In this document: piece by piece, positions 23,885 to 36,232 of the stretch | Layout of the letters: each line of letters begins with the position of its first letter | Position numbering within the stretch: the first letter of the stretch is position 1 | Assembly (NCBI GenBank): GCA_028023455.1 | Contig: JAQFVV010006273.1 | Coordinates: forward strand, 1,426,001 to 1,490,000 | From: Epiperipatus broadwayi | Taxonomy: Eukaryota > Onychophora > Udeonychophora > Euonychophora > Peripatidae | Direction of reading: 5' to 3' | Length of the DNA: 64,000 nt | Position numbers and translations under genes: made by a program | The notes under the pieces: model-generated | What the model was told of the DNA's origin: nothing | Database searches by the model: none | What the model saw: the letters and a program-made list of their open reading frames with translations, nothing else

Positions 23885-25150
23885 AGATACTTTAATATGA
23901 CAAGCAGACACCCTCTCATGGATTCCACATAAAATGAGCCTATAGAAACAGATATTGGAATAAATTATATAGGCGAAAAAAAAATCAGAAGAAATAGTGG
24001 GACTATTGCTAAGTGGATGATGAACAACCAAGGATTCCAAAAGTTTGTGAATTAGATAAGGAAAGGTTGACCAAATCATCGATGGGAAATTCTACATAGT
24101 GTTTTGCACATGAAAGAGAAGCTCTCTGTTTGTAACGGCTGTATTGGTAAAAAAGATAGTTATTATACTTATTGTAGGCCATGAAAAAATATTAAAACTA
24201 TGACATCAAGGTAAATATTAAAACTATGACATCAAGGTCATCTGTAAATAGTTCGAGCAAAAATGATAGCCCAAGCATATGTAAGATGGCCATGTATAAA
24301 TAAATTAAAAAATACATTATAAAATGTGATTTCTGCCAAATAACACTCCCAAATTCTCCTAAGAAATTTATTGCATGCCAAATGCTACCAGATCTTGGAA
24401 AATGGATCATGCTGAACCATTTGTGGGTCATTTGTTCCTGATACTCATCGACAAATACTCTAAATTTGGTAAAGTACAAAATTGTAAAGGATGCAAATTC
24501 TGAAGAACCTAATTCCAAACTGTTTGAAATATTTGCATATGATGTTTATCCAGATACTACAGTGACAGATAACGCTAGAGAATTAGTGTTTTTGAGATTT
24601 GAAGAGTCTCTAAAAGAGTGCAGCATATTTCATATTTTAATACTTGCATACCACCCAGAGACAAGTGGGATGGTGGAGAAGGCCGTATAGTAAGAGAAAC
24701 TGTGAAAAATCTGTAATTCAAAATTGAAAGAGACAGTAAATAAAATAGTGTCTTTCTAACATTGTACACCATCTACAATAATTGGTAAATCTTCAGCTGA
24801 ATTGATGTTGGCCAAAAATTAAAAAATAGACTATGATAATGCCAGAGAAAGCATATAGCACAGTAAAAAGTGAATACTTCAAATTATATACAAGGCAACA
24901 AGATTTGGATAAGAGATTGGCTTAAAAAATGTTGGGTGAAAGGCAAAATTGTTCAACACCTATCTATATAGGTGACAGAATTGCATTTAGAAAATGATAC
25001 TGTTCCATGAAGGTACATTAGCCATGATCGCAGATGATTTGTTTTAAGACTGCAAATGAATGATCTGGTAGCGAAAGATAATAGCAGAAATATCATTGTG
25101 TTAAGAAGATCCAAAAAGAATTAAAAGAATCCCCTCCTATCTGAAAAATT
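23885..25150 (+). mobile_element. Degenerate Ty3/gypsy pol fragment (RNase H end and integrase)
   Basis: Translated pieces in changing frames follow the order of a gypsy pol gene. ADTLSWIP near 23905 corresponds to the ADALSRLP end of RNase H. Around 24405-24480, EPFVGHLFLILIDKYSKFGKVQ-type residues (split here by a frame change) match the integrase core start (GPF-G-FLI-IDAYSKW). At 24466-24690 an open frame has VTDNARE, then ILAYHPETSGMVEKAVRE, matching the DNG...YHPQSNGMVER integrase block. A further piece near 24800 (DVGQKLKNRL) resembles GRKLRTRLD. Several frameshifts and stops show it is dead. No LTRs were located. Confidence 0.8.
24188..24238 (+). repeat. 25-bp direct duplication
   Basis: The unit AATATTAAAACTATGACATC followed by AAGGT occurs twice, at 24188-24212 and 24214-24238, inside the gypsy remnant. 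Confidence 0.85.
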
Positions 25151-26340
25151 ATGTTACTTCTGAAAGCTGTTATTTCTGAAGTGAAGGAGCTAATTGTTGT
25201 ATTATATATATATATATTAGTAAATAAATTCCAATTTTCTATTTATTATATAATTTCCCACTAAAAGAAAAGAGAACAAATGCAACAATAAAGCTGAAGA
25301 ATTAAAAAAAAAAAGAGCACGTTTTTGGCAATTTGGACTACTGCTGCTGAAGATTCAACACATATAGAAGAGTACAGTTTGGACAGAGAATTTTCCCATG
25401 AATTTTTCACCATAGAGTCCTAAAGCAAATCTAGGGACATTTGCTGGCTACATAGGTCTTATTAGTTTAATTAAGCAGTAAGGCATATGCAAACATTTAT
25501 AATAGATAAATGTACATAAGAATTAATTTGTTATTCAAATAAACTTCATTATAAAAATTTGTGTGTGGAGATTATTTGTTAAAATATTTGTTGCTAATTA
25601 GTATTACTACATAGCAAATATTACTAATACCATTGAAATAATTAAAAGATCAAAATGAATTAGAATGAACATGACTTTTAAAGAAGATAACAATAGTCAG
25701 ACAAATAAAATGTTAGTGCAAAAAACTTAAAAAAAGCTATCATGGAAAAATGAAGGACACATAAAAAAGTTTGCTTGTGATGCAAAATAGATTAAATTTG
25801 GAGAGGATTGAATTCTCCAGTGTAATGAGATTGAAAATTACATATAAACTGCAGAGCTGGAAGACTGTTAATAAAAAAAAGTTTATAACAAACTAAATTG
25901 TTTCATTTATTAAAGATATTTTGATATTAATTAAAAGTGCAGTATCAATTCTTTCCATTAATCACTATACAATTAGAAGCAAGTGACTGAAAGATTTGAG
26001 TCTGTATGTAAATTAAGATGAATTTTAGTAGTTTAATGACATTTAAAAAATTTTATGGGGAGAGAAAGTGCGTTTGATTCAATATGAAAATCAAAATATG
26101 AATTTTATTCAAATCTACTATTAAGAAGACACTATCTTTGTGAATGCTTAGTAAACATACAAATATTTAAATAACTACTATATTATAACACAATCTATTA
26201 ATATTTTTTTTCCGTCAATTATTTAATTTTTATTTGGCATAAGGATTTAGGTAAAACTATTAACAAGATATCATAAAAAAATCCATAGATTCAAATCAGG
26301 AGATATATTCACGAGTGACTTTATTAAATCTTTCAATTCA
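25151..26340. other. Intron 3 of CSE1L: no recognised feature
   Basis: AT-rich DNA with a TATATATATATATA run near 25203-25218. May include further decayed ends of the neighbouring elements, but nothing can be named. Confidence 0.5.
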
Positions 26341-27680
26341 GTCATTATAGTCATGACTTTCATAGACATTAATGATATGATTAAGTTTGTAATTTGCTCA
26401 CATTTACAAAAATCTGTGGCTGATAAATTCGTTTAGGAAACAGATGAACACAATGATCATGGGGTTATCCTGAATCTGTTGATAAGATATGAATTGCATC
26501 TAGGAAAATCAAATCCAAATGGCTTTATTGTTAGATCTGGGGAAAAAACAAATTATTCTCAGAATAATTCTATTTTTTATGCCACATAATTCTTTTACTG
26601 TCCACTCTTGTTTGAATTTCCAAAATAGGTCTCTTGATTTAAATAGCCTTAAGTAATGAAACTATATCTTAAGTTATTGCTAAGTCCGACCTGTTTAACA
26701 GTTTATTTCATTTTCTAAGAATTAATTTTTCTCTTCTGATAGCTGGTGAATGATTAAAAACAGGATGTAACTGCAAGGGAGTAGAATTAAGTATATCAGT
26801 AATATTTAATTGAGTATCTACAAGTTTAATGTAAAAAATTTTTTCCCAAATAGCAGTTCAATATTAATTAGCTGAAAATACTAATGCTAAAAAAGCTATC
26901 CGTAAGTACTTGCATCACAAATGCCAAGTAGGATCAGTCAGTTTAATTTTTGCTCTAATCTTGGATAAATGAACAAAATAAGTTAGGCTACGATCCAAGG
27001 TTATTTCTACAATAGCATGAATAAGTTCATATATCAGACTACTATTACAAAAGATTATTTTTAAATTATGAGATGATTCTTTGTTGTTTAGATGAAAAAT
27101 TAAATATTCTTTCTTCATTGGATTAGGAATAAAAACCCAGTATTTGAAAAACATTTACAATTTTTTCACATTCTTATTAAGAGATTTTTCTATTTCAGAA
27201 AAAGATCTCTTTTGAGAAATCAGATTAATATTATCAGCATAGATGAATTTTCTGCCTTGTCTCTGGAAGATTATTGATGAATATATTAAATAAAGTAGGT
27301 GAGACAACTGAATATTGGGATAATCCATTTCTATAAATTGTATCTTCTACGATATTGAATTTTCTATTGGATAGCATTTTATCAGATAAATTAATCATTT
27401 TCCTACATTTAAGAATACTATTTTTGCAAACAAAATCATAAGATGAAATAAATTTTTAATTTATTTTGAAAATCTTTTCCAATGTGAGTTACTAAAAATA
27501 AAATTTGTTCACAACACCTTCTTTCTGGCTTAAAACTAGCCTCTTCTATAGAAAGCTGATTCTTAACTATTTGTAAAGTTCTTGTTAATATGATTCATCA
27601 AAAAAACTACAGGGAAAATATAATAACAATATTGGATAATAAATTTTTGGATCATTTCTTATTTTGTTTGGGCTTAAAGA
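26340..27680 (-). mobile_element. Dead jockey/X-element-like LINE reverse transcriptase
   Basis: On the minus strand, frame-shifting pieces give the order of a non-LTR reverse transcriptase. They are a segment like PEQAGFRPGRSCCDQ near 27520 (here EASFKPERRCCEQI), LSNRKFNIVEDT with NGLSQYSVVSPTLFNIFINNL near 27290-27380 (compare NG-PQGSVLSPTLFN-YINDLP), then an open frame at 26915-27154. The open frame's WVFIPNPMKKEYLIFHLNN and ITLDRSLTYFVHLSKI match the W-L-PN--KT--F-L and TLDR-L-F--HL-K thumb motifs. Further left is IKLVDTQLN, as in the X-element type C-terminus. The YADD site has been replaced by stops. Nonfunctional. Confidence 0.82.
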
Positions 27681-27873
27681 CTGCTATATGCTTATGTGAC
27701 AAATTTTTGAAATACTTTCTGCATGAATAATGTTAACGAATAATTCTGCAAACCAAAATACAAAAAGATTTGCTTTTTTTCTTTGATTATATGTAATGTA
27801 ATTGCTCAACAGAAAAACCCTTGAATGTGTTAACATATTCATCTTTTTCTCGAGATTTACATAACATATTAAT

Positions 27874-28957
27874 AAGTAAGCATTTATTTTTATAGCGTCT
27901 GCATATAATTGTAATTTACATTCATATCGGCCATTCAAACCAATAGTGCAAACGCTTTGCGAGTGTTAAATAATAAATGAATGCCTTCTGCTCAATACAA
28001 GATATAGAATTTATGCAGAAATAAAAAGGATCCTCTTATTCCTACGACTCAAATATTTATATATGAGCAAATCTGAAGTACTTGCACAGAAGGTGTGAGG
28101 ATAGAACGGTCACTTTTAAATCACCATATACTATGTCTGAACGAATGACATGATGAAATTTCCTAGAATTTACTAAACGTCATTCCAACTGAAACTTAAT
28201 CATATATATAAGTAAGCATTTATTTTTATAGCGTCTGCATATAATTGTAATTTACATTCATATCGGCCATTCAAACCAATAGTGCAAACGCTTTGCGAGT
28301 GTTAAATAATAAATGAATGCCTTCTGATCATATGATTAAGTTTCAGTTGGAATGACGTTTAGTAAATTCTAGGAAATTTCATCGCGTCATTCGTTCAGAC
28401 ATTGTATATGGTGATTTAAAAGTGACCGTTCTATCGTCACACCTTCTGTGCAAGTACTTCAGATTTGCTCATATATAAATATTTGAGTCGTAGGAATAAG
28501 AGGATCCTTTTTATTCCTGCATAAATTCTATATCTTGTATTGATCAGAAGGCATTCATTTATTATTTAACACTCGCAAAGCGTTTGCACTATTGGTTTGA
28601 ATGGCCGATATGAATGTAAATTACAATTATATGCAGACGCTATAAAAATAAATGCTTACTTATATATATGATTAAGTTTCAGTTGGAATGACGTTTAGTA
28701 AATTCTAGGAAATTTCATCGCGTCATTCGTTCAGACATTGTATATGGTGATTTAAAAGTGACCGTTCTATCGTCACACCTTCTGTGCAAGTACTTCAGAT
28801 TTGCTCATATATAAATATTTGAGTCGTAGGAATAAGAGGATCCTTTTTATTCCTGCATAAATTCTATATCTTGTATTGATCAGAAGGCATTCATTTATTA
28901 TTTAACACTCGCAAAGCGTTTGCACTATTGGTTTGAATGGCCGATATGAATGTAAAT
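27874..28957. repeat. Tandem and inverted array of a ~335-bp repeat
   Basis: A unit of about 335 bp (left end TAAGTAAGCATTTATTTTTA, right end AAACTTAATCATATATA) occurs as one full forward copy (27874-28209) and a forward copy cut to about 120 bp (28210-28330). These are followed by one full reverse copy (about 28334-28668) and a reverse copy cut to about 290 bp (28669-28957). The forward-forward and reverse-reverse junctions are the same sequence read on opposite strands, so each pair is a true head-to-tail dimer. The copies are nearly identical. Within the unit, GAATGACG and CGTCATTC can form a stem. A diverged relative is at 57698-58982. Confidence 0.8.
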
Positions 28958-29382
28958 AACATATTAATAAATATTACTTACTTAATAAATCCACACCAAA
29001 TTATATAATTCTTACACACAAATATTCCCAATTTAAATACTGTAAAAAGTATTTATAGTTTTTCTAGAAAGAGTATGCTTTCCATTATTTTTAGGTAGTC
29101 TCCATACACTTTCAATATATGCAAAAAACAGAATCTTAAATACAATAACTTCTTCATTTAATTGGGGATTCATGGTTAGTATGTTAAATCATAATTCAGA
29201 CATTGTATATATACATCCAGTTAGCATATTGTGTTATTGATTTACAGCTGATGTAATTAAAATATTTCAATTAATATAATAAATTGTATTAGAAATTCAT
29301 TTATCAAACTATATGGCTGCTAAAAATTTATTAGATCAATTAAGGTAGAGCCAATGTGCTTATCCAATATTTAATCTAACCA
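28958..29382. other. Intron 3 of CSE1L: no recognised feature
   Basis: AT-rich. Begins with ATAACATATTAATAA, also present just left of the 335-bp repeat array (27861-27875), so it may be the resumed insertion target. Confidence 0.5.
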
Positions 29383-29394
29383 AAAATATAAGTT

Positions 29395-29510
29395 TTTTTT
29401 TTTTTTTCCATATGTCATAGCATCGACCGGGAGGCGAACCCACAACCGTCTGCAACCAACTACTTGCTTGCAAGTCGGCTACGATGACCTCTCGGCTAAC
29501 AACGCTCGAC
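29395..29510 (-). mobile_element. tRNA-derived SINE with poly-A tail and perfect target duplication
   Basis: On the minus strand, a tRNA-like head has an A box (TAGCCGAGAGG) and a B box (GGTTCGCCTCC) about 60 bp apart. It is followed by a short tail and about 14 A. AAAATATAAGTT is repeated exactly on both sides (29383-29394 and 29511-29522), a 12-bp target duplication typical of LINE-driven retroposition. The acceptor ends do not pair well, so it is not a working tRNA gene. It lies about 60 bp from exon 3 of CSE1L, in the gene's orientation. Confidence 0.8.
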
Positions 29511-29569
29511 AAAATATAAGTTGTTTCTAATTTTATAATAAATTTTAAAAATTAAAAGAAAAAAAATAC

Positions 29570-29671
29570 CTGTCTCTGAATTTTGTCTGGACTTCTTAGC
29601 ATCAATCCAACAATAAATTTTTTAATAGTATCTCTATCACTTTTATGAATTTTGTCAGAGGCATCTTCAAC
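29570..29671 (-). CDS. CSE1L: Exportin-2 (CSE1L) coding exon 3
   Basis: Encodes residues 78-111 in exactly 34 codons, with both borders on codon boundaries. The acceptor ends TTATTTAAG and the donor is GTATTT, weaker than the GTAAGT of exons 1, 2 and 5. The reading starts VEDASDKIHKSDRDTIK and ends LRSPDKIQRQ. These correspond to VEDEPNKI and LSSPEQIQKQ in vertebrates, and the SDRDTIK part is closer to what I recall of fly Cas. This completes the IBN domain. A SINE sits only about 60 bp downstream of the exon, in intron 3. Confidence 0.97.
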
Positions 29672-31010
29672 CTTAAATAAATTAATTAGAATTAAATTAT
29701 ATATATATATACGCACACACAATCGTCTATAATTATAATTTCAATTTTCGTGTTTGGAATGTATCTTTATCTATGAGTGGCAGTATTTTTATACTTTTAG
29801 TAATTAACAGTAAATATAAAGAGATTTTAAATATAGTAATGATTTACATATGATTATGATATTTAAGATGTCCTTATCATATAGTGTTTCTATAATATGA
29901 ATATTATTTTTGAATTGCTATCTGGAATTAGTTTCTCAATTTTACAGAGTTGGAAATATTTTAAAAAAATTTCTGGGCACTTTTAGGTTAATTAGACAGT
30001 ATATTGTCAAAAATGTTAAATTTTGAAAAACTTACTTCTTGATAAATATTTACTAAAAAAGTTTTATGAACATTATTAAAGCAAGTCATTACATATCATT
30101 TAAGTTTTTATGTATGTTTATTTATAAGAATAAAATGACATCCTTAGCTAGTATATTTCTAAATAAAGGATTAATTCTAATGCATCATTCAAAGCATTTA
30201 TTAACTGCATTTTATATTAAATTAGATATAGGCGGATAGTCCAGCATTCAAGCTATCAACATGGTAACATGGTGGATAGTGGAATAATATTTAGATATGG
30301 GAATTCATTGCAAATAACATAAATAGGACCTACAAAGAGTACCCCTTGTTATCATGTAGGATAAAATGTTGGTTCATCCAAAGTTTTCTGTCTCCCATTT
30401 TTTTTTATGTCTTCAATGATTTAAGTCCGTGTGGAGTCAGTAGTTATCTCCGTATATTAATTGTGATAGCAAGAGTGTGTTTTGTAACTACATTTTCACC
30501 CTAAATGTAACTATATAAACAATTCTGATTCCAATGATCTTTCACATTTTTTTTAAAATTCAAGCACCAAGAGGCATATTTAATAAACTCACAGTCCTTC
30601 ATTGTGATGTTCAAAGCAGTATAATCACTAATGAGACTAATTTAGCTTAGCACAGACTGTAATTTATGCAGCCCTATTTAAGAATCTTCTTGCCTATTAC
30701 AAAAGTGGAAAGAATTAGAATGTGATCTAATGATGAAGTCTCACAGAGTATGGTTAGATTGTTTAGCTTGACAGATTATTACTTACATGTATAAAAATAT
30801 TAATATTATCAGTAATAGTGGTAAAGCAGAAGATATGGTAGTAACTAAAGGGCACTATGACAAATCTAATTTTTTTTCTAAATATAATGTGCAAATTTGA
30901 TATAAACTCTTCAAAATCTGAATAGAGGATAGCAAAGATGGTTAAGGATGTAGCTGCTCTTCCAGAGAAAAAAAGTTTAATAGAACAGGTAGATGTCTCA
31001 GAGTTTTTCT
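29672..31010. other. Intron 2 of CSE1L: mostly unrecognised
   Basis: AT-rich; (AT)n near 29699-29712. The part right of about 30230 is less AT-rich and may be the decayed 5' half of the RTE element that follows, but I could not match it to a specific domain. Confidence 0.45.
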
Positions 31011-31019
31011 TTGAAAGGG

Positions 31020-32810
31020 AAATTAATCATTGAAAGGAGACCGCATAGTACTAAATTTGAGTTGCTATTATGCTTTGGATTTGTAGATTATGAAAAGGCA
31101 TTTGATTCTATAAACATTTCTTGAACAAGGCAAAACTCTCCATACAGTAGTGCCAACCAGAGTAATCAATGGATGCCAGAAGGCTTGTGCATAAAATCCC
31201 TATCTAATGCCTACTCATCCAATATCCCCAGACTAATTTCTGGCTCATGGCCTTTGTCAATGAGGAGCTTTGGATCTGAGAGCACTGCACCTAGATCTTA
31301 GGATTGAAATTGAAAACACAAAAATATTTTCAATCCAAGCTCAATAGCTTATATTGTTTATAAACAATTATGTGCTAGCATAAGAGATGGTGATCATGTG
31401 ATGCTTAATGGTTTAACACCAATCCTGCCTAATAGGATAGTGGTGGCTATGGTTGTTAAAGAGCCAAAGACACCAAAATGTATGGGTGCTGAACTGAGTT
31501 CAGACCCATATGACTATATAAGCCATTGAGCTTAGATTGAAAATATTTTTGTTTTCAATTTCATTCTCATAGTTTTATAGCTAAGTAGAGATAAAAGGTG
31601 GTTGCTGGAGGGTTGCATTAGATCCTAAGATCTAGGTGCAGTGCTCTCAGATCCAATGCTCCTCACTGACGAAGGCCACAAGTCAGAAACTAGTCAGGAG
31701 ATATTGGATGAGTAGGCATTAGATAGGGATTTTATGCACAAGCCTCCTGGTATCCATTGATTACTCTGGTTGGCACTACTGTATGGATAGTTTTGTCTTG
31801 TTTATAAACAATTATGTGCTAGTATAAAAGATGGTGATCATGGGATGCTTAATGGTTTAACCATTTCTTGAGTGATCAAAGCATCAGATCATCGAGGTAT
31901 AGATCCAGGATATTGTCATATTCTGAAGAATAGTTATAAAAATGCAACAACAATTAGATTACATAATAATACTAGGAAGGTTAACATAGAGAAGGCTGTA
32001 AGACACAGTGACTCCATAGCTCTAAAACTTTTTACATCAATGTTGCAAGAAGTATTTTGTGAATTAAAATGGGAAGCTAAAGGAGTAAAAGTAAATGGGG
32101 ATTATTTAAGTCATATAGATTTTGCAGATGATATAGTTATTTCTGCAAATGTTTTAGAGTTTCAGGAAATGTTGCAAGAGTTATCAGATGAAAGTAAGAA
32201 AGTAGGACTAAAGGTAAATGTTAAAAAGACTAAAGTAATGTTCAATGGATTTTCTCAAAAGATAAAAATAAAGATTGCTTATGATGAGTTAGAAGTTAAT
32301 AACTACAAATATCTTAATCAGATTATTACTACAGATAGGAACATAATTGATTGGAGTGCTTTTGGTAGACATAACTTAATATTAAAAGGAAATATGCCTA
32401 TGTGTTTGAAAAGGAACGTTTTAAATAAATGTATTTTACCAGTTCTTACTTATGGATGAGACTTGGAATAAAAGAGCAATAGAGACTTCAGACCATTCAA
32501 AGAAGTATGGAAAGCTGCATGTTAGGAGTAAGAAAGAGATCAAAAACGCAATACAGGGGTAAAAAAACAAACTGGTGTTACTGACATTTTTGAAAGAATT
32601 AAGAGACTGAAGTGGAGTTGGGCTGGACATATAGCTAGAAGAGACGATAAAATGGGATTTCAAGATATTGTAAAAGATCCAGAAAGAGACCACATGTGAG
32701 GTGAATGGATGAAATAAGAAAGTGTGCACGGGTAATGTGGAGAAGAGTCTAGAGATTGGAGAATATGCATTAAACTAGGAGAGACTATCCAGCGGTGGAC
32801 TGATAATGGA
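31020..32810 (+). mobile_element. RTE-type LINE reverse transcriptase, dead and interrupted
   Basis: Left part (to 31124) reads LLCFGFVDYEKAFDSINIS, the RTE reverse transcriptase motif before the palm. After a 737-bp insertion, the frame resumes at 31872 with VIKASDHRGIDPGYCHILK and stays open to 32457 (195 codons). It includes NNTRKVNIEKAVRHSDSI (a decayed VRQGDSISPKLF), HIDFADDIVISAN (the catalytic DD is kept), GLKVNVKKTKVMFN, and CILPVLTYG. Past a stop, out-of-frame pieces give GVTDIFERIKRLKWSWAGH and IARR, the C-terminal RTE signature. A stop at the site of a usual Trp codon plus several frameshifts make it nonfunctional. Confidence 0.88.
31125..31861. mobile_element. Foldback element (737 bp) inside the RTE LINE
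   Basis: Flanked by an exact 10-bp duplication CATTTCTTGA (31115-31124, 31862-31871). Long inverted arms (about 31125-31313 and 31620-31806) share ATACAGTAGTGCCAACCAGA, ATCTAATGCCTACTCATCCA and CTCAGATCC-type blocks. A tail of about 60 bp at 31799-31861 (GTTTATAAACAATTATGTGC onward) is a direct repeat of 31353-31415. No coding capacity. A 9-10 bp duplication with long inverted arms is typical of Mutator-like or foldback elements, but assignment is tentative. Confidence 0.8.
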
Positions 32811-35800
32811 TGACAGTGATGGCAAACTAGTTATTGTTTGTGATGCAGAGATAGTTTAAAGTTAGTTGCATTTTTATTTATAATAAGTCTGTCTGCTTAG
32901 TATTATACATTGTACATTTATTTGATAAATATATAGACATAAACATTAAAAAAATTTCATATCAAATTTATATTTTAAAATCATTACTTATGGCATATAT
33001 TTTTATTTAGCACTTTAAAAAACTAATTAATGGTCTAAAACTAATAATTAAGCAATTTAATTAAAAAATATTGTGTTAAGCCTTACTTTATTAATTATTG
33101 TATATCATTATTAATTCAATATATTTGCCTTCATATGTTAATTTTTAAAAAATTATTCAGCTAAAGAGATTTGGACAGCAAATAAAGTTTCCATATATAA
33201 ACTTACGACAGATAGTAAATTGTACAAAATTTGTGATTAATAGAAATCTTTACATTTAAAATATATATATATAAAAGGAGAAATTTACAGTAAATTTAAG
33301 AATATCAATAAGCTGTATGACTATATGCTACATTATTATAAAAATCCATAAAAGGAAGACAAATCTAAGAACATATGCTAGATTATATTAATTCTTCACA
33401 ATTATATTTCAGATTTTCTCACTACAGCACCACCACCCCCCACCCCCCCAAAAAAAAAACCCACTGAATTGAATAAAGCTAATCTAAAAACTGTGATTTA
33501 ATTTCAGCTGAGAATAATTAAATAAATGACTAAAGAAGTTATTTTCTTTTTTTATCTTGAAATCTACAAAAGTGAAATAGCATTAATCAAACAGTTAAGA
33601 TGACCTACATTAACTGTTTTTAAATTAAGTGCTATCAAATGATTCTTAGCAACAATATCAATATTATTCCACAAATAATTTGTCATTTTGGATATTCAGA
33701 CTTCTTGATGGTATTTTCATTCATGTTATATATGAGTATTTCTTCATTTTCTTTTTTAGTTATTTTTTTTTCAATGAATGCTACCACCTCATAATAAGTC
33801 CAGAAAAAAGCATGATCTAATTAATATTTATTCTGATTTGATCAAAGATTGATTTGTTCATTTTCATACTATTCATAGTAATTTACATTGATTTATTCAT
33901 TTTTATACTATTCACAGTATTTTACATTTTTATGTTATTTATAAAATTTTATAAGTTATTGCAGCAACACAAGTCAAAAGTATGAATATTTTCTTTATCC
34001 TTCTTCATTGTTAGTCTAAGAAAATATTAAATTAATTATGATCTTTGCTTTTAAAACTTTAATATTCAAAAATCAATTTCAGAATTATCATTGTAGTCTT
34101 TATTTATTGATATATTCATTAATGTTGATTAATAATTTAAGAACATAAAATTATCTATAATCTTTATGTCTTCTTCATCTTTGATCTTCAGATTAACTTT
34201 TTTTTTTTACATTTTTCTTCTGGTCATCTCCATTTTCATATGTATAATATTATTAAGCATATAAATATATCTTCGACCATTTCTAAATCTACATTTCTTT
34301 CTATCAGGTTCATTTATTATATTTTCTTTTTATAAATTTAAAAATATAGCAATAAGGTGCAACAATAGCTAATTCAACAATATGTTTTAATCATAGTTTC
34401 TGGATAAAAACTTCTTATAAAATTACTGGTCCAACAATTTTTCTAAAAGATCATTTCATATTAGAGTATGATCAACTAAGTCAAAACATCAATGAAATTA
34501 TATAAAGCATAAATTAGTTTTCTTCTGATATTCTGTATTTTTTCAATTATCCATTTTTCTTCAGTAATGATGTCACTTACTTTTCAGACTTTCTTAAATT
34601 TAGTTTGTATGCTTTATCCTATTTTCAGCCTAATTTTATTAGCATAATTTTATTAGACTGTGCAATAGTTAACACTTTTTCTTTACATATTAGAATATAA
34701 TTTAATTTTTACCAATCTACAAGGTGCTTTTTCAGATTGTTTTAATTTGATCAGAATTTTGATTCTTCTAGTTTATAAAAATTTTAATAAATATTTGTTT
34801 TAAGGTAAACTCAAATATGCAATAAACAATTTGTTTTACATCCATAATATTTTTAGAATAGGAGTACTTGTATGTATTATGTATTTACAGCTCTAAAGAA
34901 GGCTGTTGAACAATCTAAACGTCAACTAGTTTAGTTTGTATTATACTGTTTCTTGCATATAAAAGAGTATTTAATCCAATGCCAAAAATTCCTGTGGCCT
35001 TTCTTTTTAGTCATGATCTCAATACTAATCTGACTACAATTTTCATTATTAAGACTTCATTTGTAAAGGTGACTTAAAAGTATTTAGATTACTAATTTCT
35101 TCATGGAATAAAAAAAGGAGTACAGATTATATTAACAAGTATAGAATGAAATACAATAGACATTATAAAAAGTATATATATACAAATAAATGAGTTTAAA
35201 CACAACTGTAAAATTGCATTATTATTTTAGAAATTAAATAACTCACAGAAGAGTAAAAATATTATAAAATGAAAGGAGTCATCTGATTTCAAGAAAGTTG
35301 ATAAGAAAGAAAAAAGTGTGCTGAAAATCATCATAAAAAAAAGTATATTAATACAAATGTTTGAAGAAATAATGAGAGATACTTTTATTTTGAAAAAGAT
35401 GTTAATTACTATTCTTATCTTTTCCTTTTCACTTTCTTTGCATTTTTCTTCATATATATCAAACTTTTCTATAAGGAAGAATTATATAAAAATCGCATAG
35501 AAGAGTAGTGTATATAAAGAGAGTATATAGAAAAGTTTAATATAAGATGTTAATTACATTTTCCATGCTGTTTTGGCTAAATATTTTTTTTTTTTTGCTC
35601 ATAATCATTTTCTTCTTAATTTACTATTAATATTTTGTTTCTTAAAATATTTCATATCCAATATTTTTTGAAAAATTGAGGACTGCATTCTATAAAACCA
35701 TAATCTAATATTAGCAAAAATTAAAATGTAATAAAAGATAAATAGTTAAATTAAAACTGTAGTCATATATCAAAACAGAAATCTAATTTATTTATTTGCC

Positions 35801-36080
35801 TAATTTTCCTATCTTTTTTCTAATATTTATAGAAATCATTGCCCTATTTTTTTATGTTCTCTTCAATAAACCTTTAAATAAAACTAGAAAAATATTTGAT
35901 AACAGATTTATAGTGAAAATTTCACTGCAAATATAATCTATCAAAAAATAATTTCTCTTGCAAATAAATTTTCTCTTGAAACTTGATAAGCTAAAAATGC
36001 TTAGCAATTTTAACTAATACTTTCAATTTTTGTACTAAAACAATAAATTAAATATTTTCATTTTGAAAAAAATAAAAACA
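32811..36080. other. Intron 2 of CSE1L: no recognised feature
   Basis: AT-rich intron with a C-rich run at 33432-33449 and many T runs on the plus strand. No exon or repeat partner found. Confidence 0.55.
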
Positions 36081-36086
36081 ACTTAC

Positions 36087-36232
36087 TATTTTCCAATTTC
36101 TCTTAATATAATTTTTAAAAGTTATTGCTGCTGCCATGCGAATCATCAAATCTGCATCAACTTTATCCATCAAATGTAATAAAAGAATAGGATAATTTTG
36201 GTTGACTTCTACACTTTCCAAAAATCTTTCAG
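36087..36232 (-). CDS. CSE1L: Exportin-2 (CSE1L) coding exon 2
   Basis: Encodes residues 29-77. The acceptor is a T-rich tract ending TAATTAG and the donor is GTAAGT (36081-36086). The reading contains FLESVEVNQNYPILLL and ITFKNYIKRNW. The second block is the strongly conserved core of the importin-beta N-terminal (IBN) domain and matches TFKNYIKRNW in vertebrate and insect CSE1 proteins. The exon starts in phase 1 and ends on a codon boundary. At 146 nt it shows no frame damage. It lies between intron 1 (repeat-rich, 13 kb) and intron 2. Confidence 0.97.

Noticed and set aside
29395-29510. Functional tRNA gene
   Set aside because: A and B boxes are present, but the acceptor ends do not pair, and a poly-A tail with target duplication shows a retroposed SINE.
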